Below, piece after piece: positions 16,055 to 24,109 of a stretch of DNA of 64,000 bases. This DNA comes from Acidobacteriaceae bacterium (GTDB taxonomy: Bacteria > Acidobacteriota > Terriglobia > Terriglobales > Acidobacteriaceae): contig PLCO01000006.1 of the NCBI GenBank assembly GCA_003134815.1, positions 1 through 64,000 of the forward strand, given 5' to 3'. The position numbers were made by a program, and so were the translations under genes. The stretch's first letter is position 1, and each line of letters begins with the position of its first letter. The notes under the pieces were generated by a model, which saw only the letters and a list, made by a program, of their open reading frames with translations, was not told where the DNA came from and did not search any database.

Positions 16055-17209
16055 GTGACACGATCACGTCAAACTAGAGTATCGAGCACGCCTGATTCTC
16101 TACTGGAATCTGCGCCAGCAATCAACCGCGTTGCTCTCGACGAGGCAACTTTCCGGCGGATGATTGCTATCGAGCGAAAGCGCACGGAACGTTCCAAAGC
16201 TCCGTTTGTCCTCATGCTGCTTGAAGCAGTCAGCGACGACGGGCAGAAGAGCAGTAGCGCAACGCTTCATCGCATTGCAGCGGCCCTGCTCACGTCTAGC
16301 CGAGACACTGATCTCATTGGCTGGTACAAGGACGATGAAATTGTCGGCACAATGTTCACGGGACTTATTGTGAATGACAAGCGTGCTGTCCTGGATACAT
16401 TTCTTGCGAAAGTAAGCACGACGCTTCAGAACGAACTCAATGCCGACGAGTTCAATCAGGTACGAATATCATTCCATTTGTTTCCAGATGACTGGGATCA
16501 TGAAAAGCCAGGTCGGCCAACTAATCCCGCCCTCTATCCTGACTTAGACAGTCATGACAAAGGGCGTCGCAGCGTGCTCATCGTTAAGCGTTCGGTCGAT
16601 ATTGCCGGTAGTACGGCGATGGTCGTCTTATTCGCGCCCTTGTTTCTTGCCATTGCTCTCGCTATTAAACTTACTTCGAGGGGCCCGGTGTTTTATCGTC
16701 AGCAGAGAGTTGGCCGCTACGGCCAAACCTTTACATTTCTTAAATTTCGCTCAATGTTTGTAAACAGCGACTGCAACGTCCATAAGGAGTTCGTCACGCG
16801 ACTCATCGCAAGCACGTCCGGTGAATCAAATCAGGCCGAGAGCGATCGTGGCGTATACAAACTTACTGGAGACAAGAGAATCACGCGAGTGGGCAAACTT
16901 TTGCGGAGGACGAGTCTTGACGAGCTTCCGCAGTTCCTCAATGTGCTCAAGGGAGATATGTCGCTTGTTGGTCCGCGTCCCCCAATTCCTTATGAGCTGG
17001 CCGCCTATCAGACATGGCATCGGCATCGGCTCCTAGCGGTCAAGCCAGGAATCACTGGCCTGTGGCAAGTCATGAGCAGGAGCAGCGTGCGGTTTGATGA
17101 AATGGTGCGCCTTGATCTGCGTTACGCGTCGACATGGACTCCTTGGCTCGACTTAAAGATTCTGCTGCGCACCCCCGGAGCAGTAATTCGAGGTTCGGGA
17201 GCGTATTGA
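16055..17209 (+). CDS. Undecaprenyl-phosphate sugar-phosphate transferase with N-terminal GGDEF-like domain
   Basis: A 384-residue initiating transferase that moves a sugar-1-phosphate onto the lipid carrier. The catalytic bacterial sugar transferase domain (about 178-384) has KRSVDIAGS, one hydrophobic anchor helix (about 186-207), [22 protein letters not shown], and the [22 protein letters not shown] core. It ends with [12 protein letters not shown] and DLKILLRT. The single membrane helix marks it as a PglC-like short form rather than a WbaP/WcaJ long form. Residues about 30-165 have the helix/strand pattern of a diguanylate-cyclase-like domain ([23 protein letters not shown] and [18 protein letters not shown]) without a GGDEF signature, so it may be a sensor or scaffold. 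Start is GTG with AAAGGAG. Confidence 0.88.
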   Translation: MTRSRQTRVSSTPDSLLESAPAINRVALDEATFRRMIAIERKRTERSKAPFVLMLLEAVSDDGQKSSSATLHRIAAALLTSSRDTDLIGWYKDDEIVGTMFTGLIVNDKRAVLDTFLAKVSTTLQNELNADEFNQVRISFHLFPDDWDHEKPGRPTNPALYPDLDSHDKGRRSVLIVKRSVDIAGSTAMVVLFAPLFLAIALAIKLTSRGPVFYRQQRVGRYGQTFTFLKFRSMFVNSDCNVHKEFVTRLIASTSGESNQAESDRGVYKLTGDKRITRVGKLLRRTSLDELPQFLNVLKGDMSLVGPRPPIPYELAAYQTWHRHRLLAVKPGITGLWQVMSRSSVRFDEMVRLDLRYASTWTPWLDLKILLRTPGAVIRGSGAY

Positions 17210-17436
17210 GCTTTAAATCTCGCCATCTCGCCTGGTCAATCGGTACCGATATGGTTTCTGCGAGTCTTGACGGCATCCACACGGGGGGATACCGGCTCAA
17301 CCAGATTCTCCCATGCATTCAGTTCTAAAAGAGAAGACTCTCGAGTAGCGACCTCACGTGGACTCGCAAGCGAGAATGAGTTCTGCGCCATCAGGTCACT
17401 TGACGGCATAAATAACTAAAAAGGAGCTAACAAGCT

Positions 17437-18435
17437 ATGGACTTCGGCGTAATCGGATATGGCTACTGGGGTCCAAACATTGTCAGGAACCTTGTCAGTC
17501 TTGAGGGCGCCGTGGTTCGAGCGATCTCAGATGTTAGTCCCACGGCGCAGGCGCGCGCTCGGAAGGCCTATCCGGGTGTGACGATTACGGCAAGCGCGAT
17601 GGAAGTAATCACTTCACCCCACATTGATGCCGTGGCCATCATTTCGCCAGTTTGGACACACTATGAACTCACGAAGGCCGCGCTGGAAAACGGGAAACAC
17701 GTTTTTGTTGAAAAGCCGTTTACAAGCACAGTCGCTCAAGGTGAGGAGCTGGTCAACCTCGCAGAACAAAAGAATCTGAAACTGATGGTTGACCATACGT
17801 TCCTTTTCACCGGGGCGGTGCGAAGGATTTCGCAGCTCATCAGCGAGGGCGCGCTCGGAAACCTATATTACTACGATTCGACTCGCGTGAATCTCGGTCT
17901 CTTTCAACATGACGTCAATGTGCTTTGGGATCTGGCGCCGCACGACCTTTCAATCATGGATCATCTCATCAAGGCCAGTCCTGAGGCGGTCGTAGCCACG
18001 GGACAAGGGCATCTGAACGGACATGAGGACGTCGCGTTTATGACGCTTTACTTCCCCGACAAGATCATAGCCCATATCAACGTGAACTGGCTGTCACCGG
18101 TCAAGGTTAGGACGACACTTATTGGAGGCGAGAAGCGAATGATCGTTTGGAATGACCTTGAGGCGGACGAAAAGGTGAAGGTCTATGACAAAGGAGTCAA
18201 GATCACCAATCGCGAAGGCGTTTACGATCTCCTCGTAAGTTACCGGTCAGGGGATATGTGGTCGCCGCAGCTAGAGCAGGTTGAAGCATTGCGTCAGGAG
18301 CTCAACTATTTCGTGGAGTGCGTCACGACCGGCCAGGAGCCTTTTAACAATGGGCATGCAGGCCTGCGGGTAGTTCGAATGCTTGAAGCCGCCAGCCATT
18401 CATTAAATAAGAAAGGAGCTTTTGTCCGCCTATGA
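17437..18435 (+). CDS. Gfo/Idh/MocA nucleotide-sugar dehydrogenase (WbpB/WlbA-role)
   Basis: A 332-residue NAD-dependent oxidoreductase. The Rossmann motif GVIGYGYWGPNIVRN is at the start, then EKPF near residue 92 (the family's EKP signature), and a C-terminal alpha/beta domain with NLGLFQHDVNVLWDLAPHD. In its context (UDP-HexNAc 6-dehydrogenase at 6335, acetyltransferase-aminotransferase immediately after with a 4-base overlap), it most likely oxidises C3 of a UDP-HexNAc-uronic acid to the 3-keto form for transamination. The sequence is not close to the classical WlbA start I remember, so the role rests on gene order. A strong ribosome site (AAAAAGGAG) lies 11 bases before the ATG, after a 227-base gap that probably contains a promoter. 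Confidence 0.85.
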   Translation: MDFGVIGYGYWGPNIVRNLVSLEGAVVRAISDVSPTAQARARKAYPGVTITASAMEVITSPHIDAVAIISPVWTHYELTKAALENGKHVFVEKPFTSTVAQGEELVNLAEQKNLKLMVDHTFLFTGAVRRISQLISEGALGNLYYYDSTRVNLGLFQHDVNVLWDLAPHDLSIMDHLIKASPEAVVATGQGHLNGHEDVAFMTLYFPDKIIAHINVNWLSPVKVRTTLIGGEKRMIVWNDLEADEKVKVYDKGVKITNREGVYDLLVSYRSGDMWSPQLEQVEALRQELNYFVECVTTGQEPFNNGHAGLRVVRMLEAASHSLNKKGAFVRL

Positions 18436-20165
18436 ATCCGCTAAAGTCTGTCGCGGCTGACGTCAAGCTCGGAATGAACGTGAAGTTGTCTGAATATGTG
18501 AATCTCTACGGGTGCGAAATCGGAGACGAAACAAAGATCGGAGCGCTGGTAGAGATTCAGAAAAATGCTCGCGTTGGCAAGCGTTGCAAGATTTCGAGTC
18601 ACACGTTCATTTGTGAGGGCGTGATCATTGAAGACAACGTTTTTGTTGGTCACGGTGTGATGTTCACCAATGACCCCTATCCCCGCGCAACGACGCAAGC
18701 AGGGGCGCTTCAAACCGCTTCGGACTGGAAAGTGGAGAGCACTTGGATCGGAAGAGGCGCGTCCATCGGTTCGAACGCGACAATTCTCTCCAATATAAAA
18801 ATTGGCGAACACGCCATTGTAGGCGCCGGTAGCGTGGTAACGAAGGATGTTCCGCCGTTCGCGGTCGTCGCGGGAAATCCGGCGAGGATTTTGCGCTTCA
18901 TTGAGCGCCCCGAAGGAGACAAAATGACTGGTGATATTCCATTCCTTGACTTGGTCACGCCGCATGTGGCACTTGAGCACGAGCTCGTCAGCGCTTTTCG
19001 CCAGGGACTTCACACGGCGGCATTTGTTGGTGGACCCGTCATTGAGAGATTTGAAGAGGCCTTTGCCGCATTCTGCGACACGAGTCACTCCATCGCCGTC
19101 AGCAGCGGAACAGACGCGTTGCGCTTTGCAATCCTTGCCTGCGGAATTGAGCCAGGCGACGTAGTACTAACAGTCCCGAACACATTCATTGCCACTACAG
19201 AAGCCATTTCTCAGGCGCGCGCAGTCCCGGAATTCATCGACATCGATGAGCACACCTACAACATGTCGGTGCGGATGCTGGAGCGATTCCTGGAGAAGCA
19301 GTGCGTCCGAAACCACGCTGGGAAGCTTATTAGCCTGCGCAGCGGAAGGCCAGTCACAGCGGTTGTGCCGGTACATCTTTACGGGCAGATGGCCGAAATG
19401 GATGCGATCCTTGCGCTGGCTGCCAAATATGGCCTGACAGTAATCGAGGATGCCTGCCAGGCGCACGGCGCGGAGTATTTCTCGAAGAGTCAAAACCGGT
19501 GGATGAAGGCCGGCTCAATGGGCCGCGCGGCCGCATTTAGCTTTTACCCGGGCAAGAACCTCGGAGCATGTGGAGAGGGTGGCGCGGTCACGACCAACGA
19601 TCCGGAAGTCGCGTCAAAGGTAAGAATGTTGCGCGACCACGGGCAAGTGAAGAAATACTTTCACGATGTGGAAGGATATAACGGGCGGCTGGACACGATT
19701 CAGGCCGGCATCCTGCACGCAAAATTGCCTCATCTCGAGGAGTGGAATAAACAACGATGCGATCGGGCCGCGCTTTATAATAGGCTTCTCGCTGCCGATC
19801 AAACTCTAAGCGTGCCATACGAGCCTTCCTGGTCTCGCGCCGTGTATCACTTGTATGTCATTCGCACAAACAATCGCGAAGGCCTCATAGGTCACTTGAA
19901 GAATGCTGGCATCGGAGTTGGAATTCACTATCCAATTCCTCTCCATCTGCAGAAGGCATATATCGCCATGAATTACAGCCCGGGAGATTTTCCCGTCGCT
20001 GAGATAATCTCCACCGAAATTCTCTCCATCCCAATGTTCCCGCATCTCACGGAAGCTCAACAAAAACGGGTGGCAAACGAGATTCTCGGCTTTTTGCGTG
20101 ATTCTGGGCAGAAAGCCGGCAGCATGGATGAGGCCATCCTTGCGCCTGAGGAGAGGGCAAGCTAA
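18432..20165 (+). CDS. Fused N-acetyltransferase (WbpD-like) and PLP aminotransferase (WbpE/DegT-like)
   Basis: A 577-residue bifunctional protein. Residues 1-160 form a left-handed beta-helix acetyltransferase very like WbpD/WlbB (YGCEIGDETKIGALVEIQKN, SHTFICEGVIIEDNVFVGH, MFTNDPYPRA). Residues about 168-560 form a DegT/DnrJ aminotransferase (GGPVIERFEEAFAAFC, VIEDACQAHGAEY, PLP lysine in FSFYPGKNLGACGEGGA). The pair would transaminate the 3-keto group and acetylate the resulting amine, giving a 2,3-diacetamido uronic acid. Usually these are two genes. An in-frame ATG at 18924 (residue 165), exactly at the domain border, is preceded by AAGGAGA. A free aminotransferase may therefore also be made. 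The start overlaps the stop of the previous gene (ATGA). Confidence 0.9.
   Translation: MNPLKSVAADVKLGMNVKLSEYVNLYGCEIGDETKIGALVEIQKNARVGKRCKISSHTFICEGVIIEDNVFVGHGVMFTNDPYPRATTQAGALQTASDWKVESTWIGRGASIGSNATILSNIKIGEHAIVGAGSVVTKDVPPFAVVAGNPARILRFIERPEGDKMTGDIPFLDLVTPHVALEHELVSAFRQGLHTAAFVGGPVIERFEEAFAAFCDTSHSIAVSSGTDALRFAILACGIEPGDVVLTVPNTFIATTEAISQARAVPEFIDIDEHTYNMSVRMLERFLEKQCVRNHAGKLISLRSGRPVTAVVPVHLYGQMAEMDAILALAAKYGLTVIEDACQAHGAEYFSKSQNRWMKAGSMGRAAAFSFYPGKNLGACGEGGAVTTNDPEVASKVRMLRDHGQVKKYFHDVEGYNGRLDTIQAGILHAKLPHLEEWNKQRCDRAALYNRLLAADQTLSVPYEPSWSRAVYHLYVIRTNNREGLIGHLKNAGIGVGIHYPIPLHLQKAYIAMNYSPGDFPVAEIISTEILSIPMFPHLTEAQQKRVANEILGFLRDSGQKAGSMDEAILAPEERAS
18914..18926 (+). promoter_or_regulatory. 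Internal ribosome-binding site and start at the fusion joint
   Basis: AAGGAGA (18914-18920) stands four bases before the in-frame ATG at 18924, inside the fused gene and exactly between its two domains. It looks like the preserved translation start of a formerly separate aminotransferase gene. Confidence 0.55.
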
Positions 20166-20243
20166 CGCTACGCCGGGGAGATAGTTATCGGGTGTGAAGA
20201 ACGCCGCGATTAACTATTTGCAAAACGCAACCGTGGAACTACG

Positions 20244-21221
20244 ATGACGAAACTCCTAAATTACGTGCTCATTACTCCCGCGCGGAACGAAGCGGAATAC
20301 ATTGGCTTAACGATTCAGTCAATGGTTGCGCAAACTTATCGTCCGCTGAAGTGGGTTATCGTGAGTGATGGCTCGACCGACCAAACGGATGAGATCGTGC
20401 GCAAGGCCATTGCCGGATGCAGTTGGATTGAGTTAGTTCAAACCCCGGCGCGCAAGGAGCGTCACTTCGCCGGCAAGGTTGGAGCTTTTAATGCTGGTTA
20501 TGACAGAGTTAGGGATCTGGAATTTGATGTAATCGGCAATCTCGATGCCGATGTCTCTTTTGGGCCTGATCACTTTGAGCTCCTCATCAGAAAAATGAGC
20601 GAGAATCCGCGACTCGGAGTCGCCGGGGCGCCGTTTCGCGAAGGAACTTTTCAATACGACTATCGCTTCACGAATATTGAGAATGTCTGGGGGGGGTGTC
20701 AGCTCTTTCAGCGCGCATGCTTCGAGTCAATCGGCGGCTACATGCCCTTGAAGGGCGGTTGCATCGATCATGTCGCTGTCCTGTCCGCAAGGCTGCACGG
20801 CTGGCAAACTCAAACCTTCACTGAGAGTGTTTGCCAGCATCATCGCCTGATGGGCACCGCGCTGCAGGGCAGTTTGAGGGCAAAATTCAGAGTGGGCGCG
20901 AAGGATTATTCCGTCGGCAACCATCCGCTTTGGCAGGTGTTTCGGAGCTTCTATCAGATGAAGAACCCTCCTTACTTAGTCGGAGGAGTGGCCACGGGAA
21001 TGGGTTACTGCTGGTCGTTTGTTCGGCGTGCCGAGATTCCAATTCCTCAGGAGCTTGTAGCTTTTGTCCGGCGTGAGCAGATGCATCGCCTGAAGAGACT
21101 ATTCGCGAGGAAACCGAAGGCGAGCGTCATTCACGCGGCGCCGGCGTCGAAAACAGTTTCTTTTTCAGGTTCCCTCGCTTCCCCTCGAGTTGAGAAGGAA
21201 AAGCAGGTTGTAATTCGATAG
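20244..21221 (+). CDS. Family 2 glycosyltransferase
   Basis: A 325-residue GT-A fold transferase. The nucleotide-binding opening is YVLITPARNEAEYIGLTIQSM, followed by VIVSDGSTDQTDEI. The metal-binding DXD lies in GNLDADVSF (about residue 96-100). An acceptor-domain segment GGYMPLKGGCIDHVAVLSARLHGW and a QHHRLMGT segment follow. The C-terminal about 60 residues are basic and unconserved. It probably adds a sugar on the cytoplasmic face of the inner membrane; the sugar cannot be told. Eight consecutive G at 20689-20696 lie inside the gene (codons for WGG). It begins 78 bases after the fused aminotransferase gene. Confidence 0.85.
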   Translation: MTKLLNYVLITPARNEAEYIGLTIQSMVAQTYRPLKWVIVSDGSTDQTDEIVRKAIAGCSWIELVQTPARKERHFAGKVGAFNAGYDRVRDLEFDVIGNLDADVSFGPDHFELLIRKMSENPRLGVAGAPFREGTFQYDYRFTNIENVWGGCQLFQRACFESIGGYMPLKGGCIDHVAVLSARLHGWQTQTFTESVCQHHRLMGTALQGSLRAKFRVGAKDYSVGNHPLWQVFRSFYQMKNPPYLVGGVATGMGYCWSFVRRAEIPIPQELVAFVRREQMHRLKRLFARKPKASVIHAAPASKTVSFSGSLASPRVEKEKQVVIR

Positions 21222-21288
21222 GTCGACCCGTACAGGGCACGTGGTATTTCAAACTATTTCGGATGCATTTGAGGAGCAGGGACGCAAC

Positions 21289-22185
21289 ATGATGATTTGC
21301 GGCAGGGAAATTCGGGTCGAAGGTGGTCTGGTTCGAATTGCCCGGCTCGATGGCGACAAATACAAATTCCTGGAAGCTCCGGAGCCGGCAGTGGAAGGCT
21401 TGCGGAAATCTCAGGAGCGAGTTGACATTTTTACTTTCATGCAAAAGCTTCCTGATACAGTTCCCAAATATAACTATCCGATGGAATGGGATAACCTGGC
21501 TGTTCTCGGGATCTCTACATTTGACGAGTGGTGGATGAACCGTCTCGGCTTTAAAGCAAGAAACAAAGCGAAGCAGGCCGCCAAAAAGGGAGTGACCGTT
21601 CAGGAATCGCCGTTTGACGAGGCCTTCGCGCAGGGAATCTGGGAGATTTACAACGAAAGTCCTGTGCGGCAGGGCAGGCGCTTTCCGCACTACGGTAAGA
21701 CCCTTGACCAGGTACGCCGAATGAGCGGTACGTTTCCTGATACGAGCATCTTCATCGGCGCGTACTTCGAAGAAAAGCTAATCGGTTTTATCAAACTTAC
21801 GACCGATGACAGCGGGACCCAGGCCGGAATGATGCACATTGTTTCGATGATCCGGCACAGGGATAAAGCGCCGACCAATGCACTCGTTGCACAAGCAGTG
21901 CGGTCGTGTGCGGATCGGGGAATATCGCATCTCGTCTATTCGAACTTCGCTTACGGGAAGAAGGAGCGCAGCAGCCTGAGCGATTTCAAGGAGCGCAACG
22001 GCTTTGAGCGGGTTAACTTGCCGCGCTACTATGTCCCACTTACGAGTATTGGTTGGGCCGCCTTCCGGCTGGGATTGCACCACAAACTTATTGACCGCCT
22101 TCCCGGACCGCTGCTGGCAAAGGCCCGCGATCTTCGATATTCGTGGTACAAACATCGGTTCCCGGCTTTGGAGCAGGACTCATAA
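21289..22185 (+). CDS. FemAB/GNAT-like acyltransferase-fold protein
   Basis: This protein of about 298 residues belongs to a family often met in EPS loci. The N-terminal part (VEGGLVRIARLDGDKYKFLEAPEPAVE, then DIFTFMQKLPDT) is characteristic. The C-terminal two thirds look like an acyl-CoA N-acyltransferase fold (FIGAYFEEKLIGFIKLTTDD, MMHIVSMIRHRDKAPTNALV, FKERNGFERVNLPRYYVPL). It may acylate or aminoacylate a sugar amine in the repeat unit; no member I know has a proven function. The ATG at 21289 is preferred (GGGA six bases upstream, start at the conserved region); a GTG at 21241 would add 16 residues. It is followed 13 bases later by the asparagine-synthase homologue, so the two may act together. 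Confidence 0.7.
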   Translation: MMICGREIRVEGGLVRIARLDGDKYKFLEAPEPAVEGLRKSQERVDIFTFMQKLPDTVPKYNYPMEWDNLAVLGISTFDEWWMNRLGFKARNKAKQAAKKGVTVQESPFDEAFAQGIWEIYNESPVRQGRRFPHYGKTLDQVRRMSGTFPDTSIFIGAYFEEKLIGFIKLTTDDSGTQAGMMHIVSMIRHRDKAPTNALVAQAVRSCADRGISHLVYSNFAYGKKERSSLSDFKERNGFERVNLPRYYVPLTSIGWAAFRLGLHHKLIDRLPGPLLAKARDLRYSWYKHRFPALEQDS

Positions 22186-22198
22186 CGAGGAATAGGGC

Positions 22199-24022
22199 AT
22201 GCCGGGAATCGTTGGATTAATTACCAAAAGGCCGCGCAAGTGGGCCGAGCAGCAGCTTGCACGCATGCTCAAGGTACTGCTCCACGAGTCTTTCTACGTG
22301 TCAGGAACGTGGATTGACGAGTCCATGGGAGTCTACGTCGGGTGGGTGGCTCGCGAGAACTCCTTCGCCGCAGAGATGCCCGTTTGCAATGAACGGGACG
22401 ATGTGGTGCTGGTTTTTGCAGGAGAAGATTATCCTGAGCCGGGCACCGCTCGCCGCCTCAAGCAGCAGGGCCATGCATGCAAGGAAGGCGGACCCTCCTA
22501 TCTTGTCCATCTCTACGAGGAAGACCCAAACTTCTTCAAGAACCTGAATGGACGCTTCCAGGGATTACTGGTCGATCGCACGCGTGTCACCGCCACGTTG
22601 TTTAATGATCGTTTTGGCTTGCAGCGGGTTTACTTCCATGAAGCGCATGACGCATTCTACTTTTCCGCTGAAGCTAAGTCGATCCTTGCAGTGCGACCCG
22701 AGCTGCGCAGCACAGATCCTCGCGGGCTTGGCGAGTTCATCGCGTGCGGCTGCGTTTTGGAGAATCGCACGCTATTTCGCGGCATTTATGCACTGCCACC
22801 CGGTTCGGCCTGGAGCTTCTCGAACGGGATCCTCAAAGACAAGGCCTTTTACTTTGAGCCGCGCGAGTGGGAGGAGCAAGAGCCGCTCGACGCCGAAGGC
22901 TATTATTCCCATCTACGCGATGCTTTCACTAACACTCTTCCGCGATACTTCGATGGCCCGGAACGAGTCGGTGTTTCCTTAACTGGCGGACTCGATACGC
23001 GTATCATCATGGCCTGGCGCAACGCCACGGCAGGTTCTCTGCCTTGTTACACATTTGGCAGCATGTATCGCGAGAATCAGGATGTCCACCTTGCGCGCCG
23101 CGTCGCGGAAATCTGTGGCCAGCCATACCAGGTTGTTACTGTCGATGCAACGTGCCTCGAGCAATTTCCGCACTATGCGGAGCGCACTCTTTATCTGACC
23201 GACGGATGCGTGGATGTCAGCCGGTCCGCCGATCTCTACAACAACGAGATGGCCCGCCAGATTGCGCCGGCGCGAATGGTAGGAACATTTGGCAGTGAGA
23301 TCATTTGCAAAGCGGTGATGTTCAAAGCCGTGATGCCGAAGGCGGAACTATTCCAGCCGGAGCTTCTCTCCGAGCTCACCCGCGCAGGCGAGACGTATCG
23401 CGATCAGGTGCGCGGCAATCGAACCAGCGTTGTCGCCTTCATTCAGCCTGCCGCATATCACTTTGGCGGTCTCATGCTGGAGCAATCGCAACTAACGTTG
23501 CGAACGCCCTACCTGGACAATCAGGTTGTGCGAGCGGTGTTTCGCGCGCCGCGCGCGGACAAGAGCGAAGACGTGCGACTGCGCCTTATTCGCGACGGAA
23601 GTGCGGCACTGTCCAGACTGCGAACGGATCGCGGACTTGGCGGCCCAAATCCCCTGACAGCTGCAATTAGCCGAGCCTATCTGGAGTTCACGTTTAAGGC
23701 CGAGTACGCCTACGATTACGGCATGCCCCAGTGGGTTGCCAGAGTCGATAATGCGTTTGCACCCTTCCACCTGGAGCGCCTGTGGATGGGGCGTCATAAG
23801 CTGTTTCACTTTCGCTGGTGGTATCGAACAATTCTCGCAAAGTATGTACAGGAAATTCTACTCGACTCTCGCGCTTTGGCGCGTCCTTACTTGAAGCCAG
23901 GCGCCGTAGAGGCAGTCGTCCGTGGACATCTCTCTGGAAATTGCAACTACACCACTGAAATTCACCGACTTCTTTCGCTCGAATTGCTACACAGACAATT
24001 CGTCGACGCCGAATTGAATTGA
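22199..24022 (+). CDS. Asparagine-synthase-like amidotransferase lacking the glutaminase Cys
   Basis: A 607-residue AsnB-type protein. The N-terminal class-II glutaminase-like domain begins MPGIVG, so the catalytic Cys2 is Pro. Parts of the fold remain (NGRFQGLLVDRT, FNDRFGLQRVYF). The synthetase domain keeps a modified PP-loop, GVSLTGGLDTRII (residues 258-270, Thr for both serines of SGGXDS). Homologues in O-antigen loci amidate uronic acids. With a diacetamido-uronic-acid pathway encoded just upstream, amidation of that residue is plausible. Without Cys2 the ammonia must come from solution or a partner, or the protein does another ATP-dependent carboxylate activation. The ribosome site GAGGAATAGGGC precedes the ATG. 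Confidence 0.85.
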   Translation: MPGIVGLITKRPRKWAEQQLARMLKVLLHESFYVSGTWIDESMGVYVGWVARENSFAAEMPVCNERDDVVLVFAGEDYPEPGTARRLKQQGHACKEGGPSYLVHLYEEDPNFFKNLNGRFQGLLVDRTRVTATLFNDRFGLQRVYFHEAHDAFYFSAEAKSILAVRPELRSTDPRGLGEFIACGCVLENRTLFRGIYALPPGSAWSFSNGILKDKAFYFEPREWEEQEPLDAEGYYSHLRDAFTNTLPRYFDGPERVGVSLTGGLDTRIIMAWRNATAGSLPCYTFGSMYRENQDVHLARRVAEICGQPYQVVTVDATCLEQFPHYAERTLYLTDGCVDVSRSADLYNNEMARQIAPARMVGTFGSEIICKAVMFKAVMPKAELFQPELLSELTRAGETYRDQVRGNRTSVVAFIQPAAYHFGGLMLEQSQLTLRTPYLDNQVVRAVFRAPRADKSEDVRLRLIRDGSAALSRLRTDRGLGGPNPLTAAISRAYLEFTFKAEYAYDYGMPQWVARVDNAFAPFHLERLWMGRHKLFHFRWWYRTILAKYVQEILLDSRALARPYLKPGAVEAVVRGHLSGNCNYTTEIHRLLSLELLHRQFVDAELN

Positions 24023-24109
24023 CTCGCGAACAACGCTCCCGCCGAGACGGCAACGGATTCTGCACGCAGCTCGGCTTCTCGTTCCCGAGGACGCGCGGGA
24101 TTGGTCCAG

